The position numbers were made by a program, and so were the translations under genes. A model generated the notes under the pieces. That model was not told the origin of the DNA and did not search any database. It saw only the letters and a list, made by a program, of their open reading frames with translations. Shown piece after piece: positions 12,891 to 23,515 of a stretch of DNA of 64,000 nucleotides (the first letter of the stretch is position 1; each line of letters opens with the position of its first letter). Origin of the DNA: Hsuehochloa calcarea (lineage: Eukaryota; Streptophyta; Magnoliopsida; Poales; Poaceae). The stretch is taken from assembly GCA_036346395.1 (NCBI GenBank), contig CM070604.1, positions 40,079,662 to 40,143,661 of the forward strand, given 5' to 3'.

Positions 12891-13136
12891 TAGCATGTTT
12901 TGTAGTAGTGCCAGGAACTGGCCGACCGACTACGCCTACTGTTTCCATGTCTTCTTTGTACATGTTCTCTATTGAAGCCGGCTGCTATCAGAAGCCTATC
13001 TCTGTCTTTCCTTTCTTCTCGGGGAATTGGCCCTTTGTTATTGAGTCAATCCAAACCACATATCAATCTCTTCCTCTCTGTTAACTCTCCCTCTCCATAA
13101 TATATGGACCCATTTGTCATCCACATCATCCAAGCC

Positions 13137-13521
13137 TATGTATGTATATATATGTATATGTATGTATGTATGTATATATATATACGTATATGTATGTATG
13201 TACGTATGTATGTATGCATATGTATGTATGTATGTATGTATGTATGCATACGTATGTATGTATGTGTGTGTGTGTATATATATGTATGTACGTATGTATA
13301 CATGTTTTTATGTACGTATGTATGCATGTATGTATGTGTCTGTACGTACGTATGTATGCATGCATGTATATGTATGTACGTATGTATGCATGTATGTGTA
13401 TGCGCGTACGTACGTACGTATGTATATAGATGTATGTTTGTATATATGGATGTACGTATGTTTGTATATGTACATATGTATGTATGTACCTATATGTATG
13501 TATATGTACGTATATATATCT
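13137..13521 (+). repeat. Imperfect (TATG)n/(TACG)n microsatellite in the 3' LTR
   Basis: This is the 3' LTR counterpart of the repeat at 1605-1917. It is about 70 bp longer and has a different order of TACG and TGTG interruptions. Long ORFs across it in several frames are artefacts. Confidence 0.95.
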
Positions 13522-15065
13522 TCTCTCACTTGCATGCGGGTCCCGTGTGTCGGTCAACTCTTGGTCAACCCTTCTCTATGAGCTTGGTCCACCGTGGACT
13601 AGCATATCTCCGTGGATCTGGTCCATAGACCAGTGGCCCACATGTCATTCATCTAAATTCAATATCTATCTTCCAGTACCACTCAATTTCAATTTGGAGT
13701 TTATTTGATTTGTATTTTTGAATTTAGTTTGTTTTTGCGCTTTCTTTATCGTTAGACGTTGAAGCTCTGGAATCGTCTGAAGGAGCTGAAGATGAAGGAA
13801 GTAGAAGATTGAAGATAAAACAAGACCATCATTGCTATAGCAAGGCAAGTTATACCTTTGATCATGTTGCACCCAGTTTTTAAAATTACTTTGTTTCAAT
13901 GTATTGCATTCTATTTCAAGTAATTATTTAAATGCTTGTGGGTTTAGTTATTAATCCAAATTGTTATATCCACCTTGTCTATTGTTATGTCATATTCTTT
14001 TGTCACCCTAGGTTGGTTCATTATTAATTGGTATTATCGTAGCACCAACATGGGTTGGTTAGATACGAGTAGATTGCTTAGCCATGTCACGAGTCATTAT
14101 TTCATGTGAGTTACAAATATAAAGTTGACTAAGTGATTATGGAACTGTGTGATGAAACTGTGTGTGTTGTGTGCTATTACTCGTTGATGGCATGTGTTGC
14201 ACTTAATCAACAGGGTGGAAAAAGATTTAGACTAAGGCAAGTGGTGGATTCTGTGTGAATGGTGGAGCTGTGTGCTATAAACTTTGTGAATTTGGGGAAA
14301 AAACTGGAAGTCTTGCCTTTGTCAATTAAGGACTTCACTTTGTGCGCCATTGAACTGAGCCTTACTGTACGACCACATGCCTAGTATGGGCTGGGCCTAA
14401 GTAAGTTATAGAGTCTTGACATTGACAACTCAGGTTGTATTTTAAGCTGTGTGATGGGCTGGAGGTGTGATATGTCACATCACGGGACGGTTCGCTGCAT
14501 CTCTGTCCAACGATGTGTGTCGTAATCAAACGCTATGTGTATCGGTTGGCCGGCAGGAAAGCACATCGGGAGTGTCAATGCTTGAGATGAAGTTTCTGAA
14601 AGGTTTTGTTGTGATCAACTCTGATCCGGTTGGTTATATCTTGTGGGTAAAGTGTATAACCTCTGCAAAGTGTTTAAATCAATCTATTCGAATAGCCGCG
14701 TCCTCGGACATGGACATGCTCGGGGATTTCACACGAGGGGTAGATTTTCATAAAACAATTGGGAAGGGTCAGCTGTGTGAGATAACTTGTTCAGCTGTGT
14801 GAAAGAACTTGATTAGACTTTGTGTCCTTTGTGAAACCAAATGATAATTATTATTGTTTATTTTTTTTGAATTATGTTTTCAATCTATTACTTGTATTCA
14901 ACTGCATATGTTGCATTTCTGCAAAACAACCACAGAAGCCATTCCTTTGGAATAAGCCATCATTTATAATTTGCATTATGTGGTATGACTTGCGAGTACG
15001 GTGTGTACTCATACTTGCTACAAACAATCAACAGAAGTGGAAGAATCATCAGTCAACAAGGTCTA

Positions 15066-16879
15066 TGTGGATATCATGGGAATATGCTCCAGATCTTAGG
15101 ATGATGTGACAATTGGCAATGGTGTTTACGGTTTGTCGTTTCACGAGTTTTCGACAAAGCTACAGGCATTACGGACGAGGCGGTCCGACCGGTCCTAGCA
15201 TCGGCGGGCCAGGTCCCAAATCGGTCGAACCAGGCCATGTCTGTGATCGGACCTACCGTGACCTAAAAGTGGTCAAAACGAGCTGGGCCAAAAATAGGTA
15301 TTGTAGGCAAGTGAGGGGATCCCAATGCACTTGGTCTCATGATTTTTGGAGTCTCCAGTAAGAAGTTCTATTCGTTTGAAATTTCCAGAAGGTTTCGGAA
15401 TTTCAGGGCTTGTATTTTGGTTAAGTCCTCACGCAGGTCGACCGGCCTTGAGGTGGCGGTCGGGCCGTGGTGCAGGCGATCGAGGCCGCCCCGAGGGGCG
15501 GCCGACCGGTTTCTACTTGAGCGTCGCCAACCGTGGCGATGTTGTTTTGTTAGGTCAAAGTCTTTGGTATCGTGGCATATGGTTTGCATGATGCATGTTT
15601 TGACTAACATGGGTCAAGTTGTGAAGAACTTGTTCCCGAATTCGTGTTTGCTTGTCTATGGTTGTGCAGGTTGCTTGGTGGTCAACGACGGTCAGCGGCG
15701 AGGAGGATCGGGACTAGACTTGGAGAGTTGAGGTCGAGCGATCGGCGATGCCGGGCGAGTCAATGACTCAAGCGTGACGCAAGATGGACAAGGGTGACCT
15801 ATTAGCAAATCTGAGGCACAAGATGGCGCTAGGTGAAGCTGTTTTGGTAAAAGGTTAAAGACGGCGCTTTGCGAAGCCTGCGTGTGTGACCCGTTTGTTA
15901 GTGGGCCTTAACGGGAGCCCAATGGAGTCAAACCCTAGGAGTCCAGGCCTCCACTATAAATAGGGGGAGGTGGTGGCTGCACCACCTAGCTCTTTCATCT
16001 CTCGCCTCTTTTATGTTTCAAACCCTAATTGGCTTAGGGGGAGTTGAGGTGGAGGCTAGGGCTCTTTATGGTTTGAGGTGAATTTCGTGATCTTTGATTG
16101 ACCACTGATCCATGATGGTGTGGGTGTAATCCAACAGCAATCACGTTCTTAATCTATGCAAGGTTTGCTTGAGATAAGTCTCTTTTCGTTCTTGCTTTCA
16201 ATTTCATAATTTTAGGGCTTTCTTTGATCCGCGAGTTTTTAATTGATTCTTTCACGTGGATTAGCTTGCTGTGATGTGTGGGAACCCATCTAAGATCAAT
16301 TTGATCATCAATCACCCACGAGCAAGCGATTGGATCTAGTTTTCACTTTTGCCCGGTTTTGCACTCTTCTTCAATCAGATCATAAAAGATCTTTGTTCGT
16401 CCAAGAATTATCATAATTGTTGATTGGAATAGGTCCTTAATATCATAGAGAAGGTGTGTGCAAAGTTTCGTGAAGTTTGGAGTTGAGAATCAAAAGTTAG
16501 ACATAATTGCAACTTCGTCATCGGGTACATTTTATTGTTCGGACCTGCACGGTCGACCGCCCCACACCGTAGGTCGACCGATTTGGTGCCGGTCCGACCG
16601 CCCCACACCAGAGGTTAGACCGATTTAGTGCCGGGCCGGACCGCCAAGATATAACAATGATCGACCAGCCGATCTCTGTTAGTTTTGATTCTTGTCGATT
16701 TTTGTCGCATTGCTTAGGGGTTTAATTGGATTCAATACTAGTCTTCCGCTGTACTGGTATATTGATCTTCATAGCTTCATCATAGCTATTGGAGTGAAAT
16801 TGTGTTGAATTCATATTTTATGAAAAAGTGAGCGTGCTCCTATTCACCCACCCCCTCTAGTCGCCTTTTCGGTCCAACA
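15066..16879 (+). mobile_element. Solo LTR B nested in the 3' LTR of A
   Basis: This 1814 bp segment starts TGTGGATATC and ends GGTCCAACA. It is flanked by GTCTA at 15061-15065 and 16880-16884 and is absent from the 5' LTR. TG...CA ends, a 5 bp duplication and the lack of gag-pol identify a solo LTR left by LTR-LTR recombination. A TATAAATA at 15955 marks its promoter. A truncated inverted relative lies at 52209-53138. The end 'CCCCTCTAGTCGCC...' resembles copia-type grass LTRs, which is only suggestive. Confidence 0.85.
15955..15962 (+). promoter_or_regulatory. LTR B TATA box
   Basis: TATAAATA followed by a GGGGGAGG tract, about 890 bp into the LTR. It is a typical plant TATA context and the best promoter candidate in this LTR. 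Confidence 0.6.
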
Positions 16880-17192
16880 GTCTAATTCAAGGATCGTGGA
16901 GAACTAGGTCGCACTACCCCAGTCGATTGCATGTGAGCATTTGGATGGGCTTCACTGAAGTTATTCCGTTACGTTCCGCTGCAGCTTTATTGAGCTATTT
17001 GTCTTCTACACATTAATTGTAAGCTTTGACCTTAAGGTCTTACTCTGATAAATATTGTTATTTGTTTATTTATTAGTCATTTGTGCATATGTAATTGCTA
17101 TTTCATCGATGTTGCCACTATGTGCACTAGCGTGATCCTGGACTAGTGTAGTATACACAGAGGGTCCATATTTGCATATTTGGGTCCCGACA

Positions 17193-18801
17193 AGTCATCG
17201 AGGGTCCTGTTGAAAAGGCATAGTCGTGTCGAGATCGTGGCACTGTAGGGTTCAGGGTGATGTCCTTCTTGGGCCACTGGATAAAAGTGTGCATAGCATC
17301 CCGTAGTGTTATGATGTCTTCGTTTGGGTGAATCTTCAGCGGGACGGCTATGAAATTGTCATGTATCATGTCCAGCTAGACCCTGGCATAACCCTGCATC
17401 AGTTGGGCACCGTTTAGCACTGTCCCTTCCTGGCATAGATACACCATCCCCCGCCCAGCCTCAATAGAAATGGACCCAACCAGCCTCACTTGGAGCTTGC
17501 AGGGCGTCGGCTCCTACAAAATGATACACAATTAGCTAAGGCGTTCTATAGGTCTATCTTTAGAGCATTCTAGAGATGTACATTGCCTTGATGTCGTCAG
17601 TAGGTAATTGGATGTCGCCATGTTTAGAATTTTACGTGGACGTGACGCTGCTTCGATGTTGAGGAGGTCCGGCTCCCAAGATAACCGGGGTGGCTTGCCT
17701 TTGGTTGAGGACTTGATTCATTTGATCCAACAATCTTATTATCTGTCCTTGAAATTTTGCAGTAAGCTTCGCATTAATCTCCTCTACCAACCGGTTCTCG
17801 CGCTCGGCCTTGGATCTCTTCCTACTCCTATACGTCTTAGAGTTGTCTGCGAATCCCTCCCTCCAAGGTACGTAAACCTTAAGGCCTCACGTGCAACCCG
17901 GGTGCTCCTTATTTCCCAGGGCAATAGATAGTATATCCTTCTCCCTAACTGCTTCGAAGGAGCCTTGGGAAGATTCGGTAGTCAATGTGTGCTGCAAGAG
18001 ATCATCATGTTATTTTAGACACTATGAAGTTATGGACTTATTAACAACTAGGTAGTTCGGCATATTTACCAGACATTGGGACACTTCCTCGTTTGCCGAG
18101 TTTGTGAAAGAGATGTTGTCCGAAAACGTGGTTGATGCCCTCGCTCTTAATTAGTTTAGTGCGCGCTCGTCTGTGATCCCAACAAATGGCCCGGTTGCAT
18201 TCTCGTCCTCCGCCGTCCATTGCGTGGTTTTACCCGCGTACCCAGCGGTGCCAAGTTTGTGGAGGTGAGTGTTTTGTGCCTGAAGAGCCTTGTGCGCCGC
18301 ACTTTGCTCCTGAAATTCGGTCGTCGTCTTCTTCCACACAAAGATGTCTCATATATCCCACGATAAGAATTTGTACTTCGTGATGGGTGTCCGACCTATA
18401 TTAACGTACTTCGTGATAAGCGTACTCTTGAAGGTCTTCCACACGTGTCCCATCGTGAGCAACGCCTGTCGTTCCACGCGTGCCTGGTCTGCTTCTGGGA
18501 TAGTGAACGAACTTGAAATATCAGTCAACAGCTGGCCTCTCTTTACGTCCGTCAAAGACTTCCAGCTTGGTGTAGTGATAGGGGCCTGTTCCCTTCCAAG
18601 TATCCCGCAGATGGTCCAGAATTTTGCCGTTGCTTTCTTGGGACTTAGAGGGACCCCAGCAGTACCGACCTCCGTGATGGTCATTCGGCCCGTAGGCAAT
18701 TTTGATATTCCTCTGCCATCTCGCTTACATAGCACTTTCCTCCGAGATGCAGATGCATTCGGCGACGTCGATGACGGCGGCGAAGACGGTGCGAATGCCA
18801 T
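17193..18801 (-). pseudogene. CACTA TNP1-like transposon protein (Transposase_24-type region plus C-terminal conserved block)
   Basis: Reading leftwards from ATG 18801, residues about 25-140 carry the pattern of the plant En/Spm accessory protein family (Pfam Transposase_24). This comprises an 'LPTGR..I' strand, an 'F-W-x-x-x-G-I-L-G-R' helix, 'P-I-T-x-x-x-W', and a 'VWKTFKSTL' helix. The stretch 18339-18151 continues with 'FQEQSAAHKALQAQNTHLHK' and 'LGTAGY', typical of the same family. Near 17369-17193 a further block (IPLxxxPxE...LxDAxxTFIQWPKKDI type) matches the conserved C-terminal region of these proteins. In-frame stops and at least one frame change separate the parts. In an active element the protein would bind subterminal repeats. 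LTR element A splits the gene at 17192. Confidence 0.65.
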
Positions 18802-18841
18802 CTCATTTACTAGCTATCTATATCAGTTACATACGCAATGA

Positions 18842-20100
18842 ACTAAAATTTCATAATTCAAAATGCTGAGAGTTTAAATAAAATGGATTGCAAGTTGATA
18901 TCCACTAGGTATTTTCAAAGATAATTTCCCTTGAAAACATATTTTATATAAAAAAAAATAGAAGTTACCTAACCAATGAACTAAAATTGCCTTGTAAATA
19001 GATTAACTATATAAACAAATAGAAGTTACTCAACCAATGAACTAAAAACATAATATACCACATAAAGAATAATATGCTCAATACAATCATCATGTATAGA
19101 AAAGAAATCAACATTCTGAGAGGAGGTCAATCAGTTCTAACAAAGATACAAGGGATACAAACACCATTACAACATAATTCAACGAAAATTTAAATGACCA
19201 AAATAACATGTATTCTTGTCATTCTTCCTAGTCATCTAAAGAGAATAATATGCTTAACACATACACCATTAGAACATCAAAAATCAGCATAAAGCTAAGA
19301 TATAAGATGTAGATGAGTGCTCTTAGAAGGCGAGTTGCAAAGGAATTAGTCTTTGCCATCTCAGCCCTTTAGTCTATACTCTTCACAAATGGGATAAATA
19401 AACTAGAATTCAGATTTTGAACTCTAATCAATGCTTTACTAGTTTGACAGATTAATCACATGCATAAGAAGTTCAAAATATTGCTTTCTAATAGTCAATG
19501 ATCATCAAGAATCACAAAATCCACTACTGCTATTTACAAAAGACCATAAACTAGGTTCACTGAATTCAATACTTCAAGATATAAACCAACGGACTTTTAA
19601 TGAATTCATAGAAAACTCAGCTTCAGCTAAAAGCTTCCAACTGATAGGAGAATTAGCAGGATAACAGTTCAAGAGATCATTTTAAGGACTACAGAAGTAC
19701 CCGAACTTATTGACATAATATGACAGCAGTAAGCAAACCTCTTTTAGAGCTCAAAGCTGAACTAGATATCCTATCAATTTCAGTATTTGGCCATAACATC
19801 ACAGAGCATTAGATCAAGCCCGCATAATTCACTTTCCTATATCTTTCAGTGTATGAGCCAAATCAAATTCAGAATTTGAAGCCAATCCAGCACACACATA
19901 TAATCAAAGTGAAATGCAATATGAACAAATAGATACTTACAGAGCCCACCAATATTCCTTCGAGTACCCAAACAGAGTATGGCGCAAGAAGGAATCCAAC
20001 CGGATGAGCACAACCTAAGAAGATCAAGAGTTCACCGAAGGAAATTAAGATCCTCTCAAATCCGAAGTCAAAACACACAGGAGAAGCTATCAAAAACAAT
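18842..20100. other. AT-rich leader or intron of the minus-strand CACTA element, no gene
   Basis: Low-GC sequence with several AACCAATGAACTAAAA-type short direct repeats (18840-19050) and no convincing ORF. Its place between the coding block and the GC-rich segment at 20115 fits the long introns of CACTA genes. Confidence 0.4.
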
Positions 20101-20114
20101 GGGGAAAATATCTC

Positions 20115-20459
20115 TTATTCGGGGGAGGACTTTGGCGTGGAGGAGGAGGCCAAGCGACGTGGCAATTGGCTTGGAGGAGGAGGTTGAGCGGCGTGGAGAA
20201 GGAGGCCGAGCGGCGTGGCTCCGGTCTGGAGGAGGACTTCAGAGTGGAGGAGGAGGTTGAGAGGCATGGAGGAGGACTTCGGCTTGGACGAGGAGGCCGA
20301 GCGACGTGGCTCCGACGTGGAGGAGGAGGCCGAGCGGCTTGGGTTCGGCGTGGAGGAGGACTTCGGCGTGGAGGAGGAGGCCGAGTGGCATGGCTTCGGG
20401 CGGCGACGGTGTTCGGATGGGAGGGTAACAGGAGAGAGTGGCTCTGGGTAGTCGAACAA
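20115..20459 (-). repeat. GC-rich minisatellite at the 5' end of the CACTA element
   Basis: Roughly 30 bp units with core GGCGTGGAGGAGGAGGCCGA repeat about ten times with variation. All frames are open. On the minus strand it reads as Ser/Pro-rich low complexity, as in the GC-rich first exon next to the terminal repeats of the 9130-12910 element. It may be a first exon, but compositional bias alone explains the ORFs. Confidence 0.6.
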
Positions 20460-20508
20460 GCGAATGACGAGAATAAGGGCGAAACCTAGTTGTTCCCTAC
20501 TAATAAAG

Positions 20509-20600
20509 GGATATCACAGATGGTTTTATTATGGAACCGTCTATGATTACTTATCACAGACGGTTCCATAATATAACCGTCTGTGATATGCTACTATGTG
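20509..20600. repeat. CACTA subterminal repeats (TCACAGACGGTT) near the element end
   Basis: Two facing copies of ATCACAGA(C/T)GGTT(C/T) and their complements around 20512-20590 form hairpins like those in the nested CACTA element. I could not find a clean CACTAC terminus, so the exact element boundary (about 20600) is unresolved. Confidence 0.65.
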
Positions 20601-21080
20601 ATAGTTCATTCTCTAGCTACTATGTTTTTTGGCTAGCATGGGGCCAATTTTTTTTTTAAAAAAAAACAGAGATATGTGCAACAAGTATTCTATAGCATAC
20701 TAGTTCATAACAATAGAAATCCATAATTTGGCATGAGAGCACATGAACCTTTATAAGCCATACAAGAGCAGGGAGACATTAAGTCCATCATATTTGACAT
20801 ATTAGGACATGAGACAAATAGGTTGTATAAGTGCATAATATTACCATTCCATATTACAATGAAGTGCACATTGACAGCAAAATCAGATATGACAAATCCA
20901 TAACACATTAACACATGGTAATTCCACATTGACATCAAAATAAGAGATTACAAGTCTATAACACATGGCAAGTCCACATTGACAGCGAAATAATAACCAA
21001 GAGTAGAAAACACAGATCATGTCTCATGTTATGGAATAAATTACAATGGAATAAATTCTTAATTAAAATATAGACCTACA
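20601..21080. other. AT-rich spacer with three degenerate ~60 bp repeats, no gene
   Basis: Between 20868 and 20990 the phrase 'CACATTGACAGCAAAAT' recurs three times, associated with 'AACACATGG'. No coding signal was seen. It is probably the 3' flank of the tnp2 remnant to the right. Confidence 0.4.
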
Positions 21081-21538
21081 TGATGATCGACGCGCATATA
21101 GCTAACTTCCTCATTCGGTTTTTCCTCGAGCCTGATGCCGTCTCCGAAAGGAGACAACTCGTCAAATTGATTCCTCATCCACGGCATTCACAACTTCGAC
21201 AATCCTTCTTTTTTCCATGAAGAACTACGTGGCGGTTCTTATTTGTCGGGTCCATTACATTAAAAACTTGACAACTTGCTTAGCGCGTACGAATGGTTCA
21301 TCCTTGTATCTGACACGTTTGAGGTCCACAGTAGTGACGCCATACTTATCGACTTTCACACCCTGCGGAAGTTTAACCTAATGGCATAGAAATAGGAGAA
21401 TCTTGCAAAGTACGTAGTCGAGCTCCCAAATCTCCTATACGAACCCACAGTAGGAGTTCAACCCATGTGGCCTGGTGGTATTGAACTGCTCGTGAAACAC
21501 ATCTATGCGGACACCGTTGTTCTGGACTGTGATCTTCA
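21081..21538 (-). pseudogene. CACTA tnp2 transposase, C-terminal tail (DUF4216-like)
   Basis: Read leftwards from 21537, the frame shows 'QNNGVRIDV', then 'YCGFVQEIWELDY', then 'GVKVDKYGVTTVDLKRVRYKDEPFV'-type residues. This is the order seen in the C-terminal domain of plant tnp2 transposases, where a Y-G-x-(I/L)-x-(D/E)-I-x-E-L-D-Y motif precedes the conserved 'DEPFVLA' segment. It ends in an acidic 'FDELSPFGD' tail near 21130. A premature TAG and small frame changes are present. The N-terminal and catalytic parts are missing: LTR C begins exactly at 21539. Confidence 0.65.
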
Positions 21539-23515
21539 TGTAATATCCCGGTTTTGGTTCGGTAAATTGAAGAACTAGTCGGGAGGAGAAATAGGGCTTA
21601 AAAGGAATAGCAAAACCTTGATAGAAGAGGGGGTTTTCCGCATTTGTTCGACAACCTGGGCCGCGGTCCGCGGCCCAGGAGAGGCCCCTCTTTTGGCCGG
21701 CCAAGGGGCGTTCCCCCCCCAAAACCCTAATGCCCCACCCACCCCCTTTTTCCCCCTAGTGGCCGCCGCCTCTCCCCACCTCTCCTTGCTGTGCGTCGTT
21801 GCTCGTCAGATTTGGGTATGGTGCGTTCATTGTTTGACCTGATCACCTCTTTAAAAGTTGTAGGTCTCGTCTTTATCTTTCTTTTGGCACCGAGATCATC
21901 TGATTTGGACGTACAGTTTCGGAGTTATGCTAGTTTTACCGCGACTGTCCAGGAGGGTTAATGTGAATTGGCAGATTGTCTTGTCTGGCTAATTTGAACT
22001 TTTTAGAAGCCGAATCAGAACTTCTGCCCAAAATGAATATTGTAGATAATTCTGTAAGCTTTCCATGTTGATAAAGAACATTGTTTTTAGAGTTGCCAAT
22101 AAAAAGTTATGCAAGTTTTACCATCGCTGTTCTCTGTCTGTCAGATTGTTAGGACAGAGATCTTCACCTAAACATTAGGACTAGTAGGAGGCCTAATCAG
22201 GGGACTTACCCAACTATACTATTGTAGATGGTTTTGTCGTGATTCCATAGAGCCTAAGATCACCCTGTTCTGAGTTGTGTAGAAAAAGTTATGGTAGTTT
22301 TGGTGCTCTGTCCAGAGAACCCGACGTAAAATATTGATACTCTGTAGATTGGCTTGGTAGAGATAGTTTATGGCAGAATTAGAAGGACTCCCCAACTAAG
22401 TTTATTTAGGTAATTTAATTACCTTTCCAAAAAGTCTGAGAACACGTAATTTGGATCCCGGTAGTGAAAGTTATGAATTTTGTAAGTTGTCTGTCCACTG
22501 AGGGGACAAATCGACATTTAGGATTTGGGGTTGAAATCGAGTTAGACCCTTTCGCGAGTTCGAGTAGGTTGTTATATATATTTTTTGCTTTTTCCCGCTA
22601 CTGTCGCCTTAGTGTGCATTAACTATTTATTCAGGTGGTGGATGGGTCCCGGGGGCAGCGCCTTCTGCACGTCCCACGTTCTCTCGCAGTTAAGGCAAGT
22701 GTGATTATGGTTATATTAGATATTATCGAATGACTTGACCGATACATTCTATGGTTATTTATATTGTTCATGATTGATTTGATCATATGTCTGGTAATGA
22801 GCATGGACTATATTGTTACGAGTTACGTGTTTATCATGGTTGCATTGAAAGTTGGAAGGACTATGTTTGTGAGTTTTGTAGTATGAGTAGGATATTCATA
22901 TGCAATGTTGTTATGGAGGTATATTGTTGTCAAATGAAGAATTCATACATATGCATCATGCAGTTTATTGAAGTCTTGGACATGTGTTGATCAAGTCAGA
23001 GTTGGGTCCCCGTCATGTTGGTGACGGGCAATAGGTCCCCATGCTTGAAGAGCATGAGCAAGGGTCCTCATACTTGCAAAGTATGGGTAAAGGTCCCTGT
23101 GCCAGATGGCACAGGCGTGGGTGTGCATCGACGGATGTGCACTTTGTATTACCGGTAAAATGCAAAAAAGACAAAGATAAAGACAAAGAGCATAAAGAGC
23201 ATATGAGCAGGTTGTATGTCATGTGTATGTGGTTTATTCGGTGAATAGATTTGTGATGTATAATTGATGGGTTTCTTTCTTATACTATTGTTACCAATTA
23301 TTATGCTTGCTGAGTCTTTGGACTCACCCCTTGTTGTTTGTTGTGTTTTAGGTACCTGTATGAGATCGGCATGCATGGGAGAAAGGAAGGGCTAGAGTAG
23401 TTGCACGCTCGCACTATATACACACATGAGAATAAAAGAAAAATTAATTCAGTAGATGGATGAATTACCTAAAATTCTGCTTACGATCATTACTTGATTG
23501 GATTAGACTTGTCGG
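21539..23515 (+). repeat. LTR C (partial or solo LTR of another retroelement)
   Basis: It starts TGTAATATCCCGG, directly abutting and interrupting the tnp2 frame, as an LTR insertion would. It runs to the next element's LTR at 23516, so its 3' end and any target duplication are lost or not recognisable. It contains no gag-pol. The TGTAAT(A/G)(T/C)CCC start is common in Ty3/gypsy LTRs of grasses. A hairpin row sits at 23009-23115. Confidence 0.6.
23009..23115 (+). repeat. Row of four consecutive short hairpins in LTR C
   Basis: Perfect stems are CCCGTCA/TGACGGG (23009-23028), CATGCT/AGCATG (23040-23056), CATACTT/AAGTATG (23069-23085) and CCTGTGCC/GGCACAGG (23096-23115). They are spaced about 28-30 bp apart, and each follows an (A/G)GGTCC motif. 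The spacer repeats while the stem sequence differs each time, so folding rather than sequence appears to be shared. Confidence 0.7.

Larger units (their letters stand above)
9130..12910. mobile_element. CACTA (En/Spm-like) transposon nested in the 3' LTR of A
   Basis: The right end is TTTTGTAGTAGTG, the complement of the classic CACTACTACAAAA terminus. The left end starts CACAACGATAGAAAA, a mutated version. CCA at 9127-9129 and 12911-12913 is the 3 bp target duplication. Both flanks are packed with TCACAGACGGTT subterminal repeats in both orientations (9150-9350 and 11080-12890). These are where the transposase binds in this superfamily. No intact transposase is present, so this is a non-autonomous copy. 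GC-rich exon-like sequence lies at 10770-11040, and short unassigned open stretches lie at 9380-9840 and 10020-10440. Confidence 0.85.
95..17192 (+). mobile_element. LTR retrotransposon A (Ty3/gypsy), complete ends, decayed inside, with two nested insertions
   Basis: The element has a 5' LTR (95-3497), a primer-binding site (3502), a decayed gag-pol interior (3498-7990), a polypurine tract (7978-7988) and a 3' LTR (7991-17192). AGTCA duplications flank it. The 3' LTR is expanded to 9.2 kb by a CACTA element (9130-12910) and a solo LTR (15066-16879). Without these it matches the 5' LTR along its length. The interior is only 4.5 kb, short for an autonomous gypsy element. It has three CCHC knuckles and an integrase trace but no reverse transcriptase I could recognise. 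Stops and frameshifts are frequent, so it cannot encode proteins now. The gypsy assignment rests on the gag and integrase similarity. Confidence 0.88.
7991..17192 (+). repeat. 3' LTR of element A, interrupted twice
   Basis: LTR segments are 7991-9129, 12911-15065 and 16885-17192. Each continues the 5' LTR alignment exactly after removal of the insertions and one copy of their duplications (CCA and GTCTA). The outer end ...GGGTCCCGACA is followed by AGTCA. A TATA box sits at 8456-8462. The third segment also holds sequence absent from the 5' LTR (about 14570-14860), which suggests that copy had a deletion. Confidence 0.88.

Noticed and set aside
13104..13708. Similar long ORFs in the 3' LTR
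   Set aside because: Same microsatellite in the second LTR; no protein-like composition.
18349..18801. Host gene of unknown function
   Set aside because: The residue pattern and its setting next to CACTA subterminal repeats indicate a transposon protein instead.
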